64,000 bases of DNA from positions 496,001-560,000 of the forward strand of contig OZ245752.1 in the NCBI GenBank assembly GCA_965227455.1, in the 5' to 3' direction. The notes under the pieces are model-generated. The model saw only the letters and a program-made list of their open reading frames with translations. It was not told where the DNA came from and ran no database searches. Each line of letters opens with the position of its first letter. Positions within the stretch are counted from its first letter, which is position 1. The position numbers and the translations under genes were made by a program. This DNA is from JABDIP01 sp965227455. Its GTDB lineage: Bacteria; Pseudomonadota; Alphaproteobacteria; DSM-16000; Inquilinaceae. Shown here piece after piece: positions 9,345-17,519 of the stretch.

Positions 9345-9502
9345 GGCGGCGGGGTGATAGCACCTCAGCCGCGGCCGCAACAACCCGCTGCAATGGGCTG
9401 CCTCTCGGTTGAGATACAGAGGCCACAATGAAGCTGCCTCCCGAATGGCCGATGCCGTGATGGCCGGTGCCGGCCACGGCTCCCAGGGCTGACGATCGGA
9501 CC

Positions 9503-9748
9503 TCAGCCCCCCGCCATGCGGGGCAGGATGTGGACCTCGCTTTCGGGCGGGATGGGCTGAAACCAGGCGCTGCGATAGATCTCGCCGTCGATCGCCACGG
9601 TCACGCCCTTGTCCAGGATCGGCTTGAGCCTGGGGTGATCCTCGCCGAGACGGGTCAGCAGCTCGCGGATGTTCGCGGCGTCGATCTCAAACTCGGATCG
9701 GCCGCCTGCGGCCGCCTGCAAGGGCCCGGCGAGGGTGACGTGGGCCAC
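9503..9748 (-). CDS. MoaD/ThiS family sulfur-carrier-like protein
   Basis: 81 residues with a GTG start, beta-grasp pattern (LRELLTRL-like helix at IRELLTRLGEDHP, then VTVAIDGE and SEVHILPRMAGG) and the essential C-terminal Gly-Gly. MoaD is the small subunit of molybdopterin synthase and carries sulfur as a C-terminal thiocarboxylate. The gene starts 4 bases after the molybdenum hydroxylase large subunit, so it is probably co-translated with it. It may be a dedicated sulfur carrier for this enzyme's cofactor rather than the cell's main MoaD. Confidence 0.85.
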   Translation of the reverse strand: MAHVTLAGPLQAAAGGRSEFEIDAANIRELLTRLGEDHPRLKPILDKGVTVAIDGEIYRSAWFQPIPPESEVHILPRMAGG

Positions 9749-9752
9749 GGCC

Positions 9753-12029
9753 TCAGCCGCCCGGTGCCTCGGCCCCGTCCGCCTCGCCTAGGGCCTTGAG
9801 GATGCGGGGCGGCGACATCGGTACCTCGGTCAGGCGTCGCCCGGTGGCGGCGGCGATCGCATTGGCGACGGCACCCAGGGGCGGCACGATGGACGACTCG
9901 CCCACGCCGCGCACGCCATAGGGGTGGCCGGGGTTTGGCACCTCGACGATTACGGTGTCGATCATCGGCAAGTCCGAGGCGACCGGGATCCGGTAGTCGA
10001 GGAAGCCGGGATTCTGCAGCCTGCCGTCCGCGCCGTAGATGTACTCCTCGTTGAGCGCCCAGCCGATGCCCTGGGCCGCCGCACCCTGGAACTGGCCCTC
10101 GACGTAGCTCGGGTGAACCGCCTTGCCGGCGTCCTGGGCCACGGTGTAGCGCAGCACCGTGACGCCGCCGGTCTCCGGATCGACCTCGACGTCGACCTGA
10201 TGGGTGGCGAAGCTGGGCCCGGCGTTCTGGGCATTGTAGGCATGGTGCCCGGCGATCGGCCCGCCGGTATTGCCCGCCGTGGCCGCGATCTCCTTAAGGG
10301 ACAGGGGCTCGAAATCGCCCGCGTTTGGGCCAGCGGGGCGAGCGCAGCCATCCTTCCACTCGACCGCCTCGGCCGGGATTCCCCAGATCAGCGCGGCCCG
10401 TGTGCAGAGCTCTTGGATCGCAGCCTCGGCGGCGCGGATCGTCGCCATTCCGCTGGCAAAGGTGGCGCGGCTGCCGCCGGTCACGTCGTTGAAGCCCAGA
10501 GAGGAGGTGTCGGCGACGATGGCGCGCACCTGCTCGTAGTCGATGCCGAGCGCCTCGGCCGCCATCAGGCACATTGAGGCCCGCGAACCGCCGATGTCCG
10601 GCGTGCCGACCGCGACCGACACCGTGCCGTCCTCGTTGATGCCAAGGGACACGCTGGTCGGACCGCCGAAGTTGAACCAGAAGCCGCTGGCGACGCCGCG
10701 CCCCTGATTGGGGCCGAGCGGGACGGAATAGTTCGGATGCGCCCGCACCGCCTCCAGAGTCTCGACCAGGCCGACGGGGCCGAATCGCGGCCCGTATGCA
10801 GCCTTTGTGCCCTGCTTGGCGGCGTTCTTCAGGCGCAGTTCGACGGGATCCATGCCGATCTTGCCGGCTAGCTCATCGACCACGCTTTCCACCGCGAAAG
10901 CCGCCATCGGGGCGCCGGGGGCGCGATAGGCGGCCTGCTTGGGCCGATTGGTCACGACGTCGTAGCCGACCGCCTTGACATGCTCCAGGTCGTAGCAGGC
11001 GAAGGCCGTCATGGCGCCGAGATCGACCGGCGAACCGCGGAAGGCGCCGCCCTGGTATTTGAGCTCCGCCTCGCCGGCGGTGATGCGACCGTCCCTGGTG
11101 ACGCCGATCTTGACCCGCATGACCGTGCTCGACGTCGGGCCGGTCGCACGGAAGACCTCGTCGCGGGACATCACCAGCTTGACCGGTCGGCCGGCCTTGC
11201 GCGACAGGGCCAGCGCCACCGGTTCGATGAAGACCGTCGTCTTGCCGCCGAAGCCGCCGCCGATCTCCGACGCCGTCACCCGCAGCCGGGACGTGTCCAA
11301 TCCAAGCAGACGGACGCAATTGTCCCGGACCATGTAGTGGCCCTGGGTACAGCACCAGAGCTCGCCCTGGCCGTCGGCCCCGAGATTGGCCAGGCAGGCC
11401 TGGGGCTCGATGTAACCCTGATGCGCCGCCTCGGTCCGGAAGCTGCGTTCGACGATCACATCAGCCTGTACGAAGCCGGCCTCGATATCGCCTAGGACCC
11501 ATTCGGAGCGCTTGGCGACGTTGGAGGGATTCGCGGGAGCCGGATCGACGCCCTCGGTGTAGAGATCCTCATGCAGCAGCGGCGCGTCAGGCGCCATCGC
11601 CGCTTCGATGTCGGTGACGTGAGGCAGCACCTCGTAGTCGACCTCGATCAGGCGCAGCGCCTTGCGCGCAACGGCCTGCGAGACCGCCGCCACCGCCGCG
11701 ACGGCGTGGCCTTCGTAGAGTGCTTTGTCCCGGGCCATCACGTTGTGCAGCACGTCGCGCAGATCGTCGTCGCGGTCCTTGAAGTCGTCGCGGGTGACGA
11801 CCGCCTTGACGCCAGGAAGGCTCGCGGCCCTTGAAGCGTCGATGGCGCGGATCCGGGCATGGGCATGGGGGCTGCGCAGGATCTTGCCCACCAGCATGCC
11901 GGGCGCGGATTGGTCGGCGCCGAAGCGGGCCCGGCCGGTCACCTTGTCGACGCCATCCGGGCGCACCGGCCGGGTGCCGACGGCCGAGAATTCCTGCTTC
12001 CCCAGACCCGGCGTCACGTCAGTCGGCAT
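9753..12029 (-). CDS. Xanthine dehydrogenase-family molybdopterin-binding subunit
   Basis: 758 residues, full length for the large subunit of molybdenum hydroxylases. GGGFGGKTTVFIEP binds the molybdopterin region, and the catalytic Glu lies in RGVGESSIVPPLGA near the C-terminus. The active-site loop reads AYRAPGAP, not the AYRCSFR of form I carbon monoxide dehydrogenase, so this is not a classic CO oxidiser. Hydroxylation of an N-heterocycle, aldehyde or aromatic acyl-CoA are all possible. It overlaps the 2Fe-2S subunit gene by 11 bases and is followed by a MoaD-like gene. Cytoplasmic. Confidence 0.93.
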   Translation of the reverse strand: MPTDVTPGLGKQEFSAVGTRPVRPDGVDKVTGRARFGADQSAPGMLVGKILRSPHAHARIRAIDASRAASLPGVKAVVTRDDFKDRDDDLRDVLHNVMARDKALYEGHAVAAVAAVSQAVARKALRLIEVDYEVLPHVTDIEAAMAPDAPLLHEDLYTEGVDPAPANPSNVAKRSEWVLGDIEAGFVQADVIVERSFRTEAAHQGYIEPQACLANLGADGQGELWCCTQGHYMVRDNCVRLLGLDTSRLRVTASEIGGGFGGKTTVFIEPVALALSRKAGRPVKLVMSRDEVFRATGPTSSTVMRVKIGVTRDGRITAGEAELKYQGGAFRGSPVDLGAMTAFACYDLEHVKAVGYDVVTNRPKQAAYRAPGAPMAAFAVESVVDELAGKIGMDPVELRLKNAAKQGTKAAYGPRFGPVGLVETLEAVRAHPNYSVPLGPNQGRGVASGFWFNFGGPTSVSLGINEDGTVSVAVGTPDIGGSRASMCLMAAEALGIDYEQVRAIVADTSSLGFNDVTGGSRATFASGMATIRAAEAAIQELCTRAALIWGIPAEAVEWKDGCARPAGPNAGDFEPLSLKEIAATAGNTGGPIAGHHAYNAQNAGPSFATHQVDVEVDPETGGVTVLRYTVAQDAGKAVHPSYVEGQFQGAAAQGIGWALNEEYIYGADGRLQNPGFLDYRIPVASDLPMIDTVIVEVPNPGHPYGVRGVGESSIVPPLGAVANAIAAATGRRLTEVPMSPPRILKALGEADGAEAPGG

Positions 12030-12507
12030 GATGGGCCTCCCTCAATTCGCTGGCGGCGTCGAGGACGGCGCTCACGATCTTGTCGTAGCCGGTGCAGCGG
12101 CAGAGATTGCCGGCCAGCCAGTAGCGGATCTCCGTCTCGCTCGGGTCCGGATTGCGGTCCAGCAGGGCCTTCGCCGCCATAAGGACGCCGGGTGTACAGA
12201 CGCCGCACTGCAGGGCGGCATGTTCCAGGAACTTGCGCTGCAGGGGATGCAGCCGCTCGCCCTCGGCCAAGCCCTCGATCGTGCGGACGTCCCGGCCTTC
12301 GGCCTCGGCACCCAGGGCCAGGCAGGAACAGACGTGGCGACCGTCGAGGAGAACTGTGCAGGCACCGCAATCGCCGCTGCCGCACCCTTCCTTGCTGCCG
12401 GTGAGACCGAGCCGGTCGCGCAGCACGTCGAGCAGGGTTTCCTCCGGCTCGCAGAGGTATTCGACGGCATCGCCGTTGATCCGGGTCGTCACATGGATCT
12501 GGGACAT
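12019..12507 (-). CDS. Molybdenum hydroxylase 2Fe-2S subunit (CoxS/XdhC-type)
   Basis: 162 residues. The N-terminal plant-type ferredoxin cluster is CGSGDCGACTVLLDGRHVCSC and the C-terminal cluster is QCGVCTPG with NLCRCTGY; all eight Cys ligands are present. It passes electrons from the molybdenum centre to the FAD subunit. An AGGAG ribosome site precedes the ATG, and the gene lies 8 bases after the FAD subunit and overlaps the large subunit. Confidence 0.95.
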   Translation of the reverse strand: MSQIHVTTRINGDAVEYLCEPEETLLDVLRDRLGLTGSKEGCGSGDCGACTVLLDGRHVCSCLALGAEAEGRDVRTIEGLAEGERLHPLQRKFLEHAALQCGVCTPGVLMAAKALLDRNPDPSETEIRYWLAGNLCRCTGYDKIVSAVLDAASELREAHHAD

Positions 12508-12515
12508 CGGGTCTC

Positions 12516-13379
12516 CTAGCTCTTTGCCTTGGCCCGCACCAAGGCCGTCCGGGCCGCCCGCCGCGCCAGAACGCCGGCCACCTTTGTGCGGAAGTCAATC
12601 GTGCCGCGCTTGTCGTCGATCGGCCGGCAGGCGGCCGAGGCCGCCATCGCCACCGCGTCCAGAGCCGCATCGCCGACGGCGGTGCCGATCAGCGCGGCGG
12701 CCGCATCCTCGACCAGCAGCACGCGCTCCGCCACGGCACCCAGCGCCACGCGCGCGTCGCGGCAGACGTCGTCGGTGTCCAGCGACAGGCTGACCCCGAC
12801 GCCAACGACGGCGATATCCATCTCGGTGCGTGGGGTAAAGCGCAGATAGGCATCCGCAGCCCGAGCCGGGCGACCCGGCAGGTGAATCGATTCCACCAAC
12901 TCTCCCGCCGCCAGCACGGTTTGACCGGGGGCAACGGCGACCTCGGCCGCCGGCAGCTCGCGCCGGCCATTTGGCCCGGCGATCCTCACGATCGCGTCGG
13001 CGGCAACGAGTGCCGGCACGCTGTCCGCCGCCGGCGAGGCGTTGCAGAGATTGCCGGCCAGGGACGCACGGTTCTGGATCTGCGAGGAGCCGATCAGCCC
13101 GGCGGCCTCGACCACGCCCGGCCAGAGTGCGCGAAGGCCCTCATGTTCGCCCAGCCGCGCTGCCGGGACGGCGGCACCGATGCGGAAGCCGCCCGCCTCC
13201 GCCGCGATCGCCTGCATTGCCGCGATCCGCTTCACGTCGACTACAAGGTCGGGTTCGGTGAGGCCGGAGCGGAGCTGGACCAGGAGGTCGGTGCCGCCTG
13301 CGAGCACGCGGGTCAGACCGGGCTCGCCAACGAGCAGAGCCACCGCCGCTTCGGTCGTCTCGGGGGCCTCATATCGCAT
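12516..13379 (-). CDS. Molybdenum hydroxylase FAD-binding subunit (CoxM-type)
   Basis: 287 residues. FAD-binding motifs AGGTDLLVQLRSG (near residue 28) and IGSSQIQNRASLAGNLCNASP match the CO dehydrogenase medium-subunit family, as does the C-terminal domain with RVALGAVAER. It accepts electrons from the 2Fe-2S subunit. First gene of the four-gene unit FAD / 2Fe-2S / large / MoaD-like. The 410-base divergent region upstream (13380-13789) has no gene I recognise; it must hold promoters for this operon and for ndk. Confidence 0.93.
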   Translation of the reverse strand: MRYEAPETTEAAVALLVGEPGLTRVLAGGTDLLVQLRSGLTEPDLVVDVKRIAAMQAIAAEAGGFRIGAAVPAARLGEHEGLRALWPGVVEAAGLIGSSQIQNRASLAGNLCNASPAADSVPALVAADAIVRIAGPNGRRELPAAEVAVAPGQTVLAAGELVESIHLPGRPARAADAYLRFTPRTEMDIAVVGVGVSLSLDTDDVCRDARVALGAVAERVLLVEDAAAALIGTAVGDAALDAVAMAASAACRPIDDKRGTIDFRTKVAGVLARRAARTALVRAKAKS

Positions 13380-13719
13380 GGGTGTCGTCCATTCTTCTGG
13401 CGCCCGCCTGTCTGGGTGCGTCCGCCTCGATCCGGCAGCAGCGATGTGAAGCCGCCGGCTGAAGCGTCGGAACCTGATATGCGCGGTTCGCCCAAGTTCT
13501 CAGCGAGGCAAATAGGATAGAAGGGCGGGCGAGGCCGCGTATTGACCCGAGTCAATTCCGCAAATAGTCGCCAGTGGAGGTCCTGTCGTGATCGGATAGC
13601 GGCAGGTCCGCGCTGCCAGGTCGATCCTCACCAACGCCCGCACCGCGACCGGCTTAGGCCAAAGACGGTCATTCGCAGTCTTGAACCGGGCCCCAATCTC
13701 GATCGGGTGCGATCGGCCG

Positions 13720-13748
13720 TTGCCCGCCAACGCCGCCCTGTCTATAAC
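13720..13748 (+). promoter_or_regulatory. Probable sigma-70 promoter of ndk
   Basis: TTGCCC at 13720-13725 and TATAAC at 13743-13748, separated by exactly 17 bases, about 40 bases before the ndk start. Sequence match only. Confidence 0.5.
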
Positions 13749-13789
13749 GCCGCGACTTTCACTCCAAACCCGCCTTCAAGGGACGCAGC

Positions 13790-14212
13790 ATGGCCATCGA
13801 GCGCACTCTTTCGATCATCAAACCCGACGCCACCCGTCGCAATCTGACCGGCGCCATCAATCAGCGTTTCGAGGAGGGAGGGTTGCGCATCGTGGCGCAG
13901 CGGCGGATCCGCCTGTCGCGGGCCGATGCCGAGGGTTTCTATGCGGTGCACAAGGAGCGGCCGTTCTTCGGCAGCCTGTGCGATTTCATGACCTCGGGCC
14001 CGGTGGTGGTGCAGGTGCTTGAAGGCGAGAACGCCGTGGCCCGCAACCGCGAGATCATGGGCGCCACCAACCCGGCGGATGCTGCTCCGGGCACGATCCG
14101 CAAGGATTTCGCGGAGTCGATCGAGGCCAATTCCGCCCATGGCTCCGACAGCCTGGAGAACGCGGCGACCGAGATCGCGTTCTTCTTCAGCGAAGACCAG
14201 ATTGTCGGCTAG
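13790..14212 (+). CDS. ndk: Nucleoside diphosphate kinase
   Basis: 140 residues, the standard bacterial length. The start ERTLSIIKPDATRRN and the active-site segment NSAHGSDS with phospho-accepting His117 are intact. It equilibrates NTP pools by moving the gamma phosphate from ATP to NDPs through a phosphohistidine. It is convergent with the small cytochrome oxidase subunit gene, and its position next to purN-purM is common in alphaproteobacteria. Confidence 0.98.
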   Translation: MAIERTLSIIKPDATRRNLTGAINQRFEEGGLRIVAQRRIRLSRADAEGFYAVHKERPFFGSLCDFMTSGPVVVQVLEGENAVARNREIMGATNPADAAPGTIRKDFAESIEANSAHGSDSLENAATEIAFFFSEDQIVG

Positions 14213-14223
14213 GACCTAGCGTC

Positions 14224-14250
14224 GGCGCGCCCGCCGGGGGTCGGCGCGCC
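14224..14250. terminator. Possible bidirectional hairpin between convergent genes
   Basis: GGCGCGCC at 14224-14231 and again at 14243-14250. The 8-mer is self-complementary, so the two copies can pair with an 11-base loop on either strand. It lies just between the stops of ndk and the small minus-strand gene. There is no T-tract, so intrinsic termination is uncertain. Confidence 0.35.
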
Positions 14251-14251
14251 G

Positions 14252-14398
14252 TCAGACGACGAAGATCAGGGCCAGCAGGACCAGGATCACCACGACGGCG
14301 ACGGATGCCCAGACGCTGAGCCGGGTGAAGCTCTTCCATGTGGCCTGCTTGCTGGCCAGGAATGCATCCGCCTCGGTCTGCCTGTCGATGCCGGTCAT
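14252..14398 (-). CDS. aa3-type cytochrome c oxidase subunit IV-like small membrane protein
   Basis: 48 residues, MTGIDRQTEADAFLASKQ followed by ATWKSFTRLSVW and a single hydrophobic helix (VAVVVILVLLALIFVV) at the C-terminus. The short soluble head, the T-W-x-x-F-x-R junction and one terminal helix ending the protein match the bacterial aa3 oxidase subunit IV family, common as stand-alone genes in alphaproteobacteria. It would associate with the terminal oxidase in the inner membrane. No other oxidase gene is in the window. The family assignment rests on pattern only. Confidence 0.75.
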   Translation of the reverse strand: MTGIDRQTEADAFLASKQATWKSFTRLSVWASVAVVVILVLLALIFVV

Positions 14399-14504
14399 GT
14401 CGCCACCCCCAAAACGCTGACGCGATCGCCCGTTCGCGGGATCGCTGCCCCGACAGTTTCTTACGGTCGCCGGCTGCGGTTTGACAAGACGAAACCGACC
14501 GCAA

Positions 14505-15152
14505 TCAGACCGGCGGGCTGAACAGCGTGCCCGCTGCCGGCGGGCTGTCGACCCGGACCCGGTCGCCGTCGATTCGCACCCGGCCCTCGGCGATCAGCCG
14601 CAGCGCGGCCGGATAGCAGCGGTGCTCGGCGGCCAGCACGCGGGCTGCCAGGACGTCGGAATCGTCGCCCTCCAGCACCGGCACCGCGGCCTGCAGGATG
14701 ATCGGTCCGTCATCCATGTCGGCGCGGACGAAATGTACCGTGCAGCCGGAGATGCGCGTTCCGGCGTCCAGCGCGCGTTGATTGGTGTCGAGCCCCTTGA
14801 AGGCCGGCAGCAGAGAGGGATGGATGTTGATCAGGCGGTCGCGCCAGCGATCCACGAATTCCGGCGTCAGCAGCCGCATGAATCCGGCCAGGCAGACCAG
14901 TTCCGCCCCGGATTGCACCAGTTCCGCCTCCATGGTTCGCTCGAAGGTCGGCTTGTCGGCGTAGTCCCGGTGGTTCACCACTTTGGCCGTCAGACCGGCC
15001 TCCCGCGCATGGCGCAGGCCGCCGGCATCCGGGTTGTTGGACAGCACCAGGACGATCTCGGCCGGGAAGCCCGGCTCGGCGCAGGCATCCATCAGTGCGC
15101 GCAGATTGCTGCCGCGACCGGAGATCATCACGGCGATCTTCAATCGGCTCAT
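14505..15152 (-). CDS. purN: Phosphoribosylglycinamide formyltransferase
   Basis: 215 residues. The start SRLKIAVMISGRGSNLRAL, the catalytic loop HPSLLPAFKG with its essential His, and GCTVHFVRADMDDGPII with the catalytic Asp are all present. It transfers a formyl group from 10-formyl-THF to GAR in purine synthesis. The ATG at 15152 overlaps the purM stop (ATGA), which fixes the start against an upstream in-frame ATG. Confidence 0.97.
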   Translation of the reverse strand: MSRLKIAVMISGRGSNLRALMDACAEPGFPAEIVLVLSNNPDAGGLRHAREAGLTAKVVNHRDYADKPTFERTMEAELVQSGAELVCLAGFMRLLTPEFVDRWRDRLINIHPSLLPAFKGLDTNQRALDAGTRISGCTVHFVRADMDDGPIILQAAVPVLEGDDSDVLAARVLAAEHRCYPAALRLIAEGRVRIDGDRVRVDSPPAAGTLFSPPV

Positions 15153-16240
15153 GCCGGATCCGAAGGCGTGCCGGCCCAAGCGGTGGCGGTGTTGTCGATG
15201 GTGACCGCGGGGCCGGACTTCGCCTCCACGCGGCCGATTGGCAGCACGGTCTCACCATGGCCGCGCATCAGCTCGGCGGCCGCATCGGCGTCGCCTTCGG
15301 CCACCGCGACCACCATGCCGATGCCGCAGTTGAAGGTGCGCGCCATGTCGGAATCGCTCAGCCCGCCCTCGGTTTTCAACCAGCCGAAGACCGCCGGAAA
15401 CGGCCAGCGGGCCGCGTCCAGCACCACGCCCAGACCCTCCGGCAGCGCCCGGGGAATGTTCTCCGTCAGGCCGCCGCCAGTGATATGCGCAAAGCCCCTG
15501 GCCAGCCCGGCCCGGGCCAGCGCGATCATGGCCGGCGTGTAGAGGCGGGTCGGCGTCAGCAGGGCCTCGGCCAAGGTCGCGTCCGGCGCAAAGGGGGCCG
15601 GGTCGGAATAGGCGAGGCGGGCATCCGCGACGATCTTGCGGATCAGGGAGAAGCCGTTGGAATGGGCGCCGCTGGAGGTCAGGCCCAGGATCACGTCGCC
15701 GGCGGCGATCCCGGCGCCGGTCACCTGCTGACCGCGCTCCACCGCGCCGACCGCGAACCCGGCCAGGTCATAGTCGCCGGCCGCGTACATGCCCGGCATC
15801 TCCGCCGTCTCGCCGCCGATCAGGGCGCAGCCGACCGCCCGGCAGGCCTCGGCGATGCCGGCGACCACCGCGCCGGCCGCCGCCGGGTCCAGCGCCGCCG
15901 ATGCCATGTAATCCAGGAAGAACAGCGGCTCCGCGCCCTGCACGGCGAGATCGTTGACGCACATGGCGACCAGATCGGTACCGATCGTGTCGTGCCGTCC
16001 GCTCTCGATGGCGATGCGCAGCTTGGTGCCGACGCCGTCGGTGGCGGCCACCAGAATCGGGTCCCGGTAGCCGGCGGCGCGCGGATCGAACATCGCGCCG
16101 AATCCGCCGATTCCCGACATCACCCCCGGTCGGTCGGTGCCGGCGACCGCCGCGCCGATGGAGTCGACGAACGCGTTGCCCTTGGCTATATCGACGCCGG
16201 CTGCCTTATAGGGGTCAGATTCGTTTGCTGATGTGCTAAT
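15149..16240 (-). CDS. purM: Phosphoribosylformylglycinamidine cyclo-ligase (AIR synthetase)
   Basis: About 363 residues. SDPYKAAGVDIAKGN, GGFGAMFDPRAAGYRDP, VGTKLRIAIES and GLTSSGAHSNGFSLIRKIV are hallmark PurM segments. It closes the imidazole ring of AIR in purine synthesis and is coupled to purN. The start is a problem: no ATG, GTG or TTG lies close to the conserved N-terminus. An ATT at 16240 is preceded by GAGAGG at ribosome-site distance and gives a normal N-terminus. The only in-frame ATG (16312) lacks a ribosome site and would add 24 atypical residues into the divergent promoter region. Confidence 0.93.
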   Translation of the reverse strand: MSTSANESDPYKAAGVDIAKGNAFVDSIGAAVAGTDRPGVMSGIGGFGAMFDPRAAGYRDPILVAATDGVGTKLRIAIESGRHDTIGTDLVAMCVNDLAVQGAEPLFFLDYMASAALDPAAAGAVVAGIAEACRAVGCALIGGETAEMPGMYAAGDYDLAGFAVGAVERGQQVTGAGIAAGDVILGLTSSGAHSNGFSLIRKIVADARLAYSDPAPFAPDATLAEALLTPTRLYTPAMIALARAGLARGFAHITGGGLTENIPRALPEGLGVVLDAARWPFPAVFGWLKTEGGLSDSDMARTFNCGIGMVVAVAEGDADAAAELMRGHGETVLPIGRVEAKSGPAVTIDNTATAWAGTPSDPA

Positions 16241-16334
16241 GGCATCCTCTCGCAGGCTGGCCCGTCGGCTTGCGCGTGGACCGCGTTCCCCAGCCGATCG
16301 CGGGCCGACCATAGCTGAATCGGAAGGCTTTGCA

Positions 16335-17465
16335 ATGCGTCACCGGTCCCTGCCAATCGCCATGCTGCTGCTGGCATTCAGCGCCCTGCAGGCGGCGGCG
16401 CAGACCTCGTCCTCGATCGTCCCGACGACCTCGCGCGACGAGATCTTCGTGGTGCGGAACATCTATGTCGACGCCACCGGCGACACCACCGCGCTGGCCC
16501 GCGAACAGGCCTTCGCCGATGGCCGGGCCGTCGCCTTCTCGCAGCTGGTCAGCCGGCTTGCCGTCGACAGCAGCCAGCTCGACGAGGACACGCTGAGCGA
16601 CGAGGACATCACCAGCCTGCTGCAGGCCTTCGAGGTCAATGACGAGCGCACCACCACCGGGCGCTACATCGCCAACCTGACCTTCGCCTTCGATCCCGCC
16701 GCCGTGCGCAGCCTGCTGCAGGGCCGTCTGGTCGATTTCACCGAAACCGTCAGCAAGCCGGTCCTGGTGATCCCGGTGTTCCGCTCCGCCCAGGGAACGC
16801 GGCTGTGGGACAGCCCGAACCCGTGGATGGAGGCGTGGCTGGACTTCTTCGACACCGAGCGGCTGGTGCCCGTCGTCGTCCCGTTCGGCGACCTGGCCGA
16901 CGTCGCCGATATCAGCATTCCCGAAGCCCTGACCGGCGACCCGGAGTCCCTGCGCAAGATCGCCGACCGCTACGAGGCGGGTGATTCCATCGTCGCGCTC
17001 GCCGAACCGTTCGACGGCGGCCTGTCGGTGACCTTGAACCGCTATTCCGAGAGCGGCGCGCCGAGCGTCGAGACCCTGCTGGTGCCGAGCGCCGACAGCC
17101 TGGCCTCGCTGCTCACCTCCGGCGTGCAGCAGTCCACCGAGACCATCGAGGCCGAGTGGCGCGAGCGCACCCGGGTGCGCCCGACGGACAATAACGTCCT
17201 GGCCGTGCTGGTGCCGGTTGCCGTCGCGGCGGACTGGTTCCAGACCCAGGCGCGGCTGGCCCGGGTTCCGACCATCACCGCCACCAAGATCATCAGCCTG
17301 TCCGCCACCGAGGCGGTGCTGGAGTTCGAGTTTATCGGCAGCGAGACCCAGCTGCAGACCGCCCTGGCGCAGCAGAACCTGACGCTGGAGCAAAACCTGA
17401 CCCAGGAAGGCCTGGTCGGAACGCCGCGCCTGCGCCGCACCGACAGCGCCCGACTCCTGCCTTGA
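16335..17465 (+). CDS. DUF2066 domain protein, exported
   Basis: 376 residues. A clear signal peptide (MRHRSLPIAMLLLAFSALQA, cleavage after AAA) decides the start at 16335. The N-terminal part of the mature protein (FVVRNIYVDATGDTTALARE, LVSRLAVDSSQ, YIANLTFAFDPAAVRSLL) is the DUF2066 region found next to purM/hdaA in alphaproteobacteria. Predicted periplasmic; function unknown. It is divergent from purM and 54 bases upstream of the AI-2E-type permease, probably co-transcribed with it. Confidence 0.85.
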   Translation: MRHRSLPIAMLLLAFSALQAAAQTSSSIVPTTSRDEIFVVRNIYVDATGDTTALAREQAFADGRAVAFSQLVSRLAVDSSQLDEDTLSDEDITSLLQAFEVNDERTTTGRYIANLTFAFDPAAVRSLLQGRLVDFTETVSKPVLVIPVFRSAQGTRLWDSPNPWMEAWLDFFDTERLVPVVVPFGDLADVADISIPEALTGDPESLRKIADRYEAGDSIVALAEPFDGGLSVTLNRYSESGAPSVETLLVPSADSLASLLTSGVQQSTETIEAEWRERTRVRPTDNNVLAVLVPVAVAADWFQTQARLARVPTITATKIISLSATEAVLEFEFIGSETQLQTALAQQNLTLEQNLTQEGLVGTPRLRRTDSARLLP

Positions 17466-17519
17466 CGCACGCGGTGGGCCGGTGATTATCAGCCCGTACC
17501 CGATTCGGGGACGGGGCAG

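Noticed and set aside
9753..13379. Operon considered as form I carbon monoxide dehydrogenase
   Set aside because: The AYRCSFR active-site loop is missing and no CoxDEF-type accessory genes are present.
13500..13730. 76-codon minus-strand frame upstream of coxM-type gene
   Set aside because: Lies in the divergent control region of the molybdenum hydroxylase operon and ndk; no ribosome site and no family pattern.
16241..16312. Extended purM N-terminus from ATG 16312
   Set aside because: No ribosome site, atypical Arg/Ser/Pro-rich extension, and it would occupy the divergent promoter region; kept only as an alternative.
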